Below the pieces are notes generated by a model. It was not told where the DNA came from. It saw only the letters and a program-made list of their open reading frames with translations, and did no database searches. The position numbers were made by a program, and so were the translations under genes. From Porites lobata (lineage: Eukaryota > Cnidaria > Anthozoa > Scleractinia > Poritidae), in NCBI GenBank assembly GCA_942486035.1, contig CALNXK010000104.1, forward strand, positions 152,501 to 216,500: a DNA stretch of 64,000 bases, read 5' to 3'. Of this stretch, positions 11,501 through 23,500 are shown piece after piece. The first letter of the stretch is position 1. Each line of letters starts with the position of its first letter.

Positions 11501-14500
11501 CAACTTTCATGAGCTTGTGACTGAACAATTGGAACCTACTTTTTTTTACGCCTATTAAACATTTTTGTTTGAGAAGAGGTTCAGTTTATGATAATTTATT
11601 TAACTCCTTGATCGTTTTCATCATCTGTGTATGTCATCTGCAACTGTTGTTCAAATTTTATTTCATTTGTCCCAGAACTAGAGCTGTAAGTGTACTTTTT
11701 ATAATTTTTTTTTCAAAAAAGAAAACAAACAGAATACATAAAAGTGTCATCTGGCCTCTGTAAGAGGGAGTAGTTGTCATCAATTATTGATGACAACTAC
11801 TCCCCTTTCAGAGGCCTTCCCTAACCACATCTTTATTATCTAAAGTATCCCTTTTTTAACAGGCTTAGTAAGATTGTGGGTCGTGTAGCAATGGCTCGTA
11901 AAGCACAGTTCATCCAGAGCCTTCAGAGTTACTGGATGCTTAAGCGCCAATCAAGGAATGGTGTCCCTCTGATACGAAGACTCCAGGCAAGTCATCAGAG
12001 CCAGAAAGCTGGTACTGATGAGGTAAGAAAAGAACCTAAACTCTCTTCTTTGTAAAAGCTCTAAGCATTCTTGGAAACAGGGCTGTGCCAGTGGCCAGTG
12101 TCCCTGGTGCCTTACTTTTGCTCTTGGATGAGTAGGAAATCTTAGCTTTTTTATAGAAATCCTTTGCTGGGCTCCCTGGGCCAGGTTGTTCAAAGCTGGG
12201 TTAAGATTGTGACAATATTGGTTAACATTGGTTAACATTGAGATATTGTAAGTCGTGACGTATTGGCCTCGCTTTCATGGATTAAAGAGTTGTTGTTGAA
12301 CCGCCATCTTGAAGTTGCTCAATTCACTTCGTCTTCTTGTCCGGCTTAATACACCGGTAATAATTGTTACATGGTGGCAGCGGTAAACAATGCCTACTGA
12401 TTCTGACAGTCAAGCTTCTGGACCGCAAGCTTCAGCTCCTGCTTTTCGTCGGCCACAAGTTTCTCCTCCGCAACCTCTAGAGATCGAAGGCGATCGGGCC
12501 GACAACTGGAAAATCTGGAAACAACGATGGGAAAATTACTGTATCATCACGGGCTTAAACAACCAGCCAGAAGACTACAAGTGCGCCATTTTACTGCATA
12601 GCATTGGAATAGAAGCCATGCGAATTTTCAACGGCATGAAATTCTGCGATGGCGAGGACCGTAACAAGATGGCAGATATTCTAGTCAAGTACGATCAGCA
12701 TTTTCTCGGTCAAACTCAGGAATTCTTTGAACGTTTTCAGTTCAACCGTAGAGATCAAGCTTCTGGTGAGTCCATTGATGAGTATCTTTCAGTTCTGCGA
12801 AACATGGCTAAAACTTGTGGTTTCTGTGACTGCATGCGAGATTTGTTGATTATGGACCGCCTGCTCTTAGGCATCTCGGATGACAAAACACGCGAAGAGC
12901 TACTCTCTACTCATGATTTGACTCTGAATAAAGCTATTGACATCTGTCGAGGAATGGAAGCTGCTTCTCTTCACATGAAGGCCCTGAAGAATGAAGAAAT
13001 TAATAAGATCAAGGATATATCGAAGAAGACAAAGAAGTCAGGCCTAGATAAACACCAGCATAAAACCAAGAAACCTCCCCATAGTGATGATCAGAAACCT
13101 GCAAAGAAGAAGTGTCTATTCTGTCTTCAAATTCATGTGATGAAAAAAGAATTGTGCCCTGCCTGGGGAAAAACCTGTGCTGCCTGTGGTGAAAGAAATC
13201 ACTTCAAAGCGTCAAAGAAGTGTAAACACCAAGGTGTCAACTCGCTTGCTGATGGTTACTCCTCTGATTCATCTGAAAGCAGCACTGGAACCATTAGCAC
13301 TGTAACAGCTTTTGAAGATCAAGTTGTCAATTCAGTAAACCCTGGCAACCAGCTTATTTTCTGCGAAATGGAAATCAACAAAAGGCCTGTCAGAATGCAA
13401 ATTGACTGTGGGGCTACAGTTTGTATTCTTCCAAAGCACTACCTGGGGGATCAGCACGCTATTCGTCCTGAGAGGGTTCATCTTCAGATGTGGAACAAAA
13501 CGTCTTTACCTGCCCTTGGCAAGTGTAAGGTCAAAGTCAAGAACCCCACCACTAAGAAGAAGTACAAGGTGGACTTTGTCATTGTTGACAACCACTTCAC
13601 ACCTCTCCTCAGCAGTATTGCTGCACAGAAGATGAATCTCTTGAGTGTCCATTATGACAAGTTTAAAGCAGTTAATGTTGTCACCCATGGTAGCCAATAC
13701 TTCAAACAGTTTCCTGATGCCTTTAAAGACACCCTGGTACCCTACCTGGGAAGAAAGTTCACTTAACAACCATTGAAGGTTCCACTCCTGTCGTCCGTTG
13801 TGCCCGCACTCTGCCTGAGTCTAGAAAACAAGTTGTCAGAGATGAACTTCAGCGTTTAGTGGATGCAGGAATCATTGTGCCTGTGGATGAACCTACTGAC
13901 TGGGTCAGTCAAATGTCTGTTGCTGAAAAGAAAGCTGGAATTGTATCTGCATTGACCCAAGACCTCTTAATGAAGCACTGAAACGTGAACACTACAAGCT
14001 TCCCACTCTAGAAGATGTTCTTCCAGACCTTACCAAGGCGAAAGTATTCTCTGTTTGTGATCTCAAGTCTGGGTACCTTCACTGTGAGCTCGATCATGCA
14101 TCAAGTTTGTTGACCACGTTTGCCACGCCTTTCGGACGCTATCGGTGGCTACGTCTCCCATTTGGTTTGAAAGTCAGCAGTGAAATCTTCCAAAAACGAC
14201 TACATCATGCTCTTGAAGGCCTTGAGGGAGTCCGCTGTATTGCTGACGATGTGATTATTTGGGGTCGAACAGATGAAGAACACGATGCACGTGTCTCTAC
14301 CTTCCTCAAGTGCTGTGTCGATAAGGGTATCACCTTGAGCAAAGAGAAGTGTCGTTTTGGTCTCAACGAGATCCCGTTCATGGGCCACGTGTTGACCAGT
14401 GATGGCCTCAAGCCAGACCCCTCCAAAGTTGAAGCAGTCCAAAACATGGCACCTCCTCAAGACAAAGCAGCAGTGGAAAGACTAAGAGGAACTGTGAATT

Positions 14501-17500
14501 ACCTGTCTAAATTTGTTCCAAACCTGTCTGATGTGATGCGTCCAATCTATGACCTAGCCCGCCCCACCTCTGAGTGGACGTGGGATGCTCTGCACGAGAA
14601 AGCTTTTACAGAGATGAAGCGCTTGCTGACACAAGCACCTGTACTAGCCTACTTTGATCCAAGTAAAAGCCTAACGATCCAATGTGATGCTAGTGGACAG
14701 GGGCTGGGAGCCGCCCTCCTTCAAGACGGCCAGCCACTAGCATACGCCAGCCGGGCTTTGAGTGAAGCAGAAGCCAGATATGCCACCATAGAGAAGGAGA
14801 TGCTCGCGATTGTGTTTTCCCTAGAAAAATGGCACCAGTACACGTTTGGTCGTCCTGTGGCTGTGTATTCAGATCATAAACCACTTGCAAGCATCGTGAA
14901 GAAGCCCCTGGACAGAGCTCCTAAGCGCTTACAGGGAATGTTAATGCGCGCCCTGGCATATGACATCGAAGTTAGATACCTAAATGGTAAAGAAATGTAC
15001 CTAGCCGACACGCTCAGCAGAGCTCACCTGCCAAGAACCTCTGATTGTGGACAAGAAGAGTTCGAGACCATAAATGCCCTCTCCTATCTGATCATGCCTG
15101 AAGAGAAGATTCATGAGATCCGCCAGCACACCAGTGACGATACCTCTCTTCAACAGCTGAAACGCATAATACAAGAAGGTTGGCCAGCGGACGAGAAATC
15201 ACTACCACCCCTCGTTACCCCCTACTTCAGTGTCAGGGATGAACTTGCAGTTACAGACGGCTTGATATTCGCGGCGAGCGACTTGTGATACCTAAAGGAA
15301 TGCGAGCAGCAGTCAAGAAAGACATCCATAGCGGACACCAAGGAATTGAAGCCTGCCTGCGCCGCGCAAGGGAACATGTCTATTGGCCAGGAATGAACAA
15401 GGAATTAAAAGCGTGGATTCGCACCTGTGAGACATGCAGAGAGAATGAACTGACACCTTGCAAAGAGACGCTTATGTCTCATGAAATCCCTGAAGGAGCA
15501 TGGGAGAAAATTGGAGCAGACCTTTTCACTTATCATGACAAAGAGTACCTCGTCACTGTCTGCTACAAGTCTAACTTCTGGGAGTTGGATCCACTCACCA
15601 ACACCAAGTCATCAACTGTGATCAAAAAGTTGAAGTCACACCTGGCGCGGTATGGTATCCCCAGGCAACTGGTTACAGATAATGGTCCCCAGTTTACATC
15701 CAGCGAATTCAAGTCTTTTACAAAGAAATGGGGCATTGAACACACTACTACATCACCGTACCACAGCAAAGCAAACGGAAAGGTTGAATCGGCTGTGAAA
15801 ACTGCGAAAAGAATGTTACGCAAGACATCAAAGTCAGGAGAAGACCAGTACCTGGCTCTACTCAATATCCGGAACACACCAACTCAAGGTGTTGCTAGTA
15901 GCCCAGCACAGCGTCTTCTGGGAAGAAGGACAAGAAGTCTGCTACCATCCACAAGATCACTCCTGGAACCCAGAAACCCACCAAATCTCTATGAGATGGA
16001 ACAACTCCAGTTAAACCAAAAGAGGCAGCAGTGTTATTACAACCGGTTAGCCCATGATCTTCCAGCCCTGAATGTTGGCGACACTGTCAGAATGAAGCCA
16101 TTTGTGCTCGGCAAACATGATTGGGACAAGGGTAAAGTGACAAAGCGATTAGATGAGAGGTCCTACGAAATCCAGTCACACGGGTCCACCTATAGACGCA
16201 ATAGGCAGCACCTGGTCAAGAGCCCTCCTGTACCAGTACCAGATACACTACCTGCACCAGATCCACTACCTGGACCCCAACAGAGTCCAGATACCGGATT
16301 GCTAAACACACAAGCTGCGAACAGCCAGAAGGTCCACCTGGAAGCAAAGTCCACCAAGCAATCATCACCTGTGCGTACTCGCTCGGGACGTGTCATCAAA
16401 GAGCCCGTTAGATTCCAAGACTATGTTAAGACTTAATCGTTATCATTTTATTTTTCTTCCGTAACATCGATTTCCAGGAACTGAGACTTTAGAACTGTAG
16501 TTCAGAAAATAACACACTGCACTTTCAGTATATTCTTTGTTTAGTAAGTTTAGTTTTGCAGTATCATTGTTAAGTTTTCCATTATCCAAAAAAAAAAAAA
16601 GGGAAGGATGTGACAATATTGGGTAACATTGGTTAACATTGAGATATTGTAAGTCGTGATGTATTGGCCTCGCTTTCATGGATTAAAGAGTTGTTGTTGA
16701 ACCGCCATCTTGAAGTTGCTCAATTCACTTCGTCTTCTTGTCCGGCTTAATACACCGGTAATAATTGTTACAAAGATAACCCAGGGTTAGCGCAAAATTT
16801 GAATTCAGATGTGAAGGCTTAAAAATTAAATTATGTTTGTCAACAAGTTGATGGTTGTTTGCTCTTAAAAATAACAGAGAAAATAGCTGAGAAAATGTTT
16901 TTGAACAAAAGAAAACGAAATCCAGGATAAATTTAACCCTGGGTTAAGCGCTGATCGGCCTTCGAACAACTGAGCCCTGGATTTCATTGGTTCAGAGCCC
17001 TGGACTCCCCTCAATTTTTCTTAGAGCAAAGTTTTTTGAAAGGCATGCAAGGAAGGTACAGCTGTGTATTGCATGCAAATTACAGGTAAGGAGAAAAGGG
17101 TAGCACCAACAATTGGTTGAGCAAAGTTTGTTATTTCCTTCAAGTTTGTCAACTATTTTCCTTGAAACAAAATCTCTTACAAGTTATATTAACAGAAATT
17201 CTTTGTGGGCAAACACGGCATTTTACCACAAAAGAAAATTTTCTCTAATGTTTGCAGCTTCTTTGATTTCGTAATATTTGTTTTGTTTATTTGGTTTTTT
17301 TTTTACACATTTAAGAAGCATCCTTTCAGTCGGGTTTAAAATGGGTATAGAATTGTATTGTAAGAGAATGTGAGAAAGTGCTAGTTTTGTTATTACCATC
17401 ATTATGACATAAGTACTCTTAATAAAAAATAATGGTATTTGGGTAGTTATATAGGTGTACTTTTCTGGTTATATTCAAATATCTGTGATTTGAGCAGTTT

Positions 17501-20500
17501 ACTTATTGTTTTTTTACAGTCTAGTGAGCGGTCACAAAGAATCAAGGCAATGAAAGAGCAACTACATTTCTGGCAGCGTCTCCGTCATGACCTAGAAAGA
17601 GCTCGACTGTTGGTGGAGTTGATCAGAAAGAGGGAGAAGCTCAAGCGAGAACAGGCAAGCATCTGTGTAAAAGAAAATTTTTCATTTCATATATAAAACG
17701 CTACATACAGAGCTGCAAGTAACAGTCAGTCATCTGATTTTCTGTTGAAATCTTAACAGACAAAGTTTAAGCAAAGATGTTTTTGAGTGATACATGTTAT
17801 GCATCAACTTTTTCGTTTATGAGAGTAAGTAAAGCATGCAAAAAGTTATTTGCAGCTCTGAGTATTTCTGAATTGTTTGTAGCAATGTAATGAAATAATA
17901 ATATTTTTTGGAAATAAGGACTGATTTCTAATCATTATTGTGTGTCTTCTTCAGGTAAAGGTAAAACAGCATGTGGTTGATCTGCAGTTGCAGCCACTGA
18001 ACATTGTGCTCAGGAAAACCCTTGACCTTCTGATCACCAAGGATCCAGGAGAAATTTTTGCTGAACCTGTGGACACTGAGGAGGTAACATGATCAAAGAC
18101 TTCTTTTACATAAGTGACAGTTTTGGTCTAGTTGTTGGTCTAGTTGTCTGCATTTAAGAAATACCTCTCTCACCCTTTAAGCCCTAATATCCACTAACAA
18201 ATTCTCCAGACTGATCTACATACATTCCCTAAAGAATAATTTGTAAAAGGAGCAGGAAAATTTCTGTTAGTGACTGTTTCATTAATTCCCATAATCTTTT
18301 CTGTTGGTTATGTATTGGAATTGTGAAAGAAAATTGAGGTTGGTCAGTCGTAGCTTGAGTAAAGAATGACAGTGGTTTTGTTATGGGCTGGGGCCTGACA
18401 GATTAGCTAGTTGCAAAATGCTGTATGTTTTCATGTTACATGATTGCTTTAGACTCATTCTTTCAAGCGTATTTTTTTTTGCTGATCTTCATACATTTTT
18501 ACACATGAAGGCAATAGGAAACAGTGAAAACTGTCTGATCTTGTCATGACATTATTTTACTTGTTAAAATGTTTATATTTACCTAGATGTACATGGATTT
18601 ATTGTCAAGTCATTCATTAATGGGTTGTAATATTAATCATTCTTTTATTGTTATTCTCAACAATAGTTGAGGTCCCACTAGTACTTGACTTTGCTGTTAC
18701 AGTGCTGTTTAGAGCATGCACACAAGTTTACAACATTGTAACAGTAGTGTCACTATAGCTGTCGTCCCACTTGCTCATTAACAGCAATTTTGGAAATAAC
18801 AGCTTCACAACTTGCCAAGCATCAAATTGCTATTTCGTGTGAAAAAGTAGACTAACAACAAGATGCCTGATCAACGCATTCTTGCTGGTTAATTTTATAT
18901 TCTAATTCTAATACTTGTTGTATGGTAGATGACTTTATATGACCATCTTGTGTTCAATCGATTTCTTCTCTGTTGAGGGAATCATTCTAGCACTGACTTT
19001 AAGGCTTCAATGAACATGAAGAAGTCAACACTGAATTTAGGTTTATTCCAGGCCATGACACTGGTTAGAAGAAATGCTTAGCACCATGGTTCGCAGGGTT
19101 CTTTAGAGCAACTGCACAAAAATTGTGCAGTGACTGTTACCACAAGGGTAAATCTTTTTCATACGAATGACCTTATCCCAAAATGCGCTTGTCATTTTAG
19201 GAAGCCAAGATTGGTCCATCTCAAGTGGATTTAGATAGACACCAGATAGATCGTACTTTTAGAGTTGTAAACTTCATTGTTAGTTTACTTTGATTTTGCC
19301 TCATAACCTACCTGTAAGCAACAGACACTGACACTAAAACTGAAAAAGTACCCCATCACACTTGACACAGCGTGACACAGTTGTTTAGTCTGCTTGTGGG
19401 ACCTCAACCAATAATCTAAGTGCATGTCATAATTACCTTAAAGCTGATGATAGAAATTAACAATAAATTAATTTTCCCAGGTTAAATGTAAAAGTTTTTT
19501 TTACAGGTAACAGATTACCTTGAGGTTATTGAGGAGCCCATGGATTTCTCAACAATGTCTAAGCGTATTGAAGAAAACCACTACACGGCAATGGAGCAGT
19601 TTGAACGTGATTTTAACCTGATCATTGGTAATTGCATGACATATAATGCTCCAGATACTGTTTACTACCGGGCAGCACTGAAGCTAAGAGACCAGGGGCG
19701 TCCTATTGTGCGTGCAGCCAGGAGGCAGGTGGAACGTGCAGGTATAGACCCAGTTACAGGGCTACATACGGAGGAACCACCAACTCTTGCTGACAGAGAA
19801 CCTACCGAAGAAGGTGAGATGCCTACAGCAACTTTAACCTACTCGCTACTGTGTTGAAAAACTTTATCTGTTTTGTGATTAGTATCTGGCAAAGAGAAAA
19901 ATTCAATACATTGTTCATTACATTGTTTATTAGTCAGCACCATGATGGCTTTTGATCCTGGTGCCAAAATTACAGCTTTTGAAGTTCAGGCAATTATGCG
20001 CTAAGACATATCACGATACCCTGTGATTGAAAAACTGACACTGCCCCCTCAATTTTTTCTACCTCTCACCTGCTTTCTTTCACACCTTTTTTTGTCATTT
20101 TAAATAAATAACATTATAAGTAAGTGTTTGAACTGGCTTGCAAGCAATTTTGTGTCCTGAGTGGTGGTGGATGTCAATGATGCTGATTGTGTCTTTTTCT
20201 GTTTGTTCAAGACTTTATCTTGACTGAACAGCAGAGAAAAGAAATGACATTAGAAGAACAGTTGAAAGATTTGCAGGAAAAACTGGACATGACTCAAGCC
20301 ATCAAACATGGAGGTACATTAACTGTTAGTGTTTTTTGGCCATTTAATTATGTAGCTTGCATTCAGATGTATCCTATGATCTGCTTTGGAACACAGACAG
20401 TTACATGAATTGTGCGGTAAAATTTGAAGCCCTGGCTCACATAAAATACCGTAAAATTCCCAAAATAAGCTGCGGGCTTATATTTTTTAAAGCCCTTTTT

Positions 20501-23500
20501 GAGGGACTTATATTCAGAAGGGGCTTAACTATGGAGGGAAATTTGCGTTTCAAGATCGATTGGGCTAGCCTTATAGTGGGAAGGAAATTTACCGTTTTTG
20601 CTTTGTCTTACTTTGTATTTGAAGGCAATTTCCAAGTGCAAGCCCCCCCCCCCCCTTCCCGGGGAGGGGGGGGGGTGCTTATATTCGGAGGGGCAATTTA
20701 ATGGAGGGTTTTTTGCGTTACAAGTTTGGGGGGCTTATACATGGAAGGGCTTATTTTTGGAATTTTATGGTGTTCAAGAACTCTTGGTGGAAGATATGTT
20801 TGACAAGTTTGCTGTGCATTCTTATCCCAGAATAGTGTTAATTAAACACACCACGAGTGATAGTCCTATGTGTCTACTAAGCATGTTAAAATATTCTATT
20901 CTTTTCATCTGAAAGGTGTAAGAGCTACTCGAGTTAGAATGTTACGCAAAGAGATCGCGCTTATTAGAAGAAAACTAAACCAAGAAAAAAGACAACTTTC
21001 AGAATCTAGTGGTAAGCAAATTTCACTGTCATAGGTAATGTCTTAATACCAACCTTTTTTTTAGCTGAATGGTCAAGCTGTTCATACACTGTACCTGTAA
21101 ATACATTTGAAATATGTTGTTTGTGTGAAAATGATGTTTTTAAAATGTCAAGTCAAGTCAACTTTATTTAGGCAGGATGGCCCTGTCAGCCATTGGCTGG
21201 TATCAAAAGGGGCCCTGCATAAATTACGACTACACAATAAAAATTTAAAAATTAAACTGAATCAACAGGTGGCTGTGGGAAAAAATGAGTTTTTCCGTCT
21301 GGAATAGAATCCTATGATCTCCCAAATGCGCTATCACTGCCTAAGCTGAAGGAAACTCCAGCGAGCTACAAGACCAGGGCCATATAGCGAGGTTCATGTG
21401 ACAAACATCCTGCCCTCTGCCAGGACTGGAATTCGCTTCGTAGTTGTTTCCGGCAAACGCCTACCATAAGTCATTCAATTTCTGTATTAGACTTCGTTCA
21501 TTGCCCCTTTTTTGCGCAAAACTGAATGATCTTATAGCGTGCTTTTTTGTTTTTTCATTGTTCACGATTTTGGCACCATGAAAGAGCTACATGTAGTGTT
21601 TTCCAATTACAACCCATTTTATTTTATTTATTTGTTTATTTATTTTTAAACTGTCTTTGTAGTTGGTGGCGTGGATGGGTCCATCCTAAGCGAGTCTTGT
21701 CTGTCACCAGAAGAAAGTGAACAACCGCCCAAGAAGTTTCGACCCATTGATGAAAATGAAACGCTAAATGGTCCTAATACAGCCAAGTCATTAGACACTG
21801 AGGATCATCGCTTATCAGGGGAGAGTCTGCTAAACAGCAGAGCTATTGCTAACCCAAGCCCGGGCACTAGCAGGCGAAGCGGTATCCTCTTTAACAAGGG
21901 AAGGTACAGAGCCAGACGTAATCTATCAGCAGGAGCCGACAAGTTCCCGCTGGACATTTTAAATACACCCAACCACGCGCTGAAAACGTCTGACTCCGAT
22001 CGAACGTTTGATCAAGGTCACGTGAGCACGGAGGCGCACGTGACAGAGAATCTTCGCACAGATAGTCTAAGAGACGCTGATGCTCATGAAGATGCAGTAT
22101 TCGAGGACAGGCATCAGCCAGCACCTAAAGAGAACAACAAACCACAGAAGCGTCCTCGCGGGGACAGTTTAGGCACTAATGATACTTGTTGCGTGCCGAA
22201 GAAGACCTACAAAACAGAGCTGGGAAAGCTGATTGAGGACGCTACGTTGCCTATGTTCGATACTCCCTCAGATCGAATGAATAATCATTTCGCGTTTACC
22301 AATGGCTTGCGGCAGCGTTCATACCGTTCTTACACTAGTGGTTCCGAGTCAGATATCAGTGATATCAGAATGAATGGCACGCGCGCGTCTCGAGAACACT
22401 GCCGGAAGCTGTCTACGTTGTCGGAAGACGAACTCAGCACGACCGACACCGAGAACAGTTCGGCTGAGAATCGGGCCATTAACGGACCAGTGGACGGGAG
22501 GCGGCGGAAGAAAGCGGCGCCCAGACCTAGGAAAATGACTTCGGATTCAGACATAGCGGATCTGCCTCCCATGCAGCCGTTGGATTTGGTGTGGGCAAAA
22601 TGTCGGGGATATCCGTCTTACCCCGCCCTGGTAAGTTTCAGCTCTGTTTTTACTGAAATTCGAAATGATCGAAACTAAACTTTGTTAGAATAGAAAATAA
22701 CAGACTCCCTTAGATTCAAGGAGAGGGCGACTTCGAGGACGAGATTCGACTTAAAGTCGTTTTTGCGTATTCCCAAAGCTCTTCGTGAATTCGACGACTT
22801 GTTTCCTAATAACCCGTAAGGGACACGATTGGTGAGCGGCCTGCGTCACTTCGCAGAGAGAGGTTAACATTAGGCTCGGCGTCTTCAGTGGTCTGCGCCA
22901 CCTGGTCTGGGTGATCGAAAGAGTTGAGTGTGTTTCTACTTTCCCGAGTGTTGCGACGTTTCCAATGGAAGGGTTTGTTTGGGAAGTTATTTGTGGCTTA
23001 TCGTCGACACTGTCGTTCCTGTGAATACACTTGTCATTTATTGCCCAGTTAACTGCTCGGCGCCATTTTCTTTGGTGCGATCAAACGTCGCATATCTGAG
23101 TTCGCTAAAACACTGCGAACATGTTTCTTTTGTGTCTGAGATCGTCTAGGATACGTGCGATGTAGACAGCTGTCGATCGTGTCGTACTGTACCGCAGACC
23201 GTGACGGATCACATCGAAATCAAGCTTTATAACCGTGTGTTTTAGTTATTACTGTGCCACATTCACATTTATGTGTGCAGGTCTTGTATTATTTAGTTGG
23301 TTTGTTTGTTTAGCTTTTTTTTTTAAATCATGAATCAAATAAATTTCGAGGGGAAAGGCACGTCACACGGTCGATATGTGTGATGTATGAATTCAAGTCC
23401 AGATTCGTCCTTCTCCGCGTTTTGATCTTTTCACAATAATGTTGATTCCCGCTCGGACCTTTCAAACGAAAAGATGCCGGTTAGTTTAGTCTAGTTAGCA

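Larger units (their letters stand above)
12208..16772 (+). mobile_element. Ty3/gypsy LTR retrotransposon in BRPF intron 2
   Basis: A structurally complete 4565-bp element: two 164-bp LTRs (TG...CA), a primer-binding site directly after the 5' LTR, gag with protease, reverse transcriptase, RNase H, integrase, and a polypurine tract directly before the 3' LTR. The order RT-RH-IN marks Ty3/gypsy. The LTRs differ at two positions and AAGAT flanks both sides, so insertion was recent and intact. It lies in the same direction as BRPF, 185 bases after the exon 2 donor. The coding region is broken by apparent single-base frame breaks (near 13740, 13940 and 15265), so this copy, as sequenced, would not make a full Pol protein. 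Confidence 0.96.
12178..16977. mobile_element. Old TIR element (MITE) split by the gypsy insertion
   Basis: The left piece (12178-12207, GGCCAGGTTGTTCAAAGCTG..) and the right end (about 16950-16977, whose reverse complement reads GGGCTCAGTTGTTCGAAGG) are inverted copies. The sequence between them, once the retrotransposon at 12208-16772 is set aside, is only about 240 bases and rich in GGGTTAA/TTAACCC. The LTR element therefore landed inside an older non-autonomous TIR transposon in BRPF intron 2. Confidence 0.6.
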
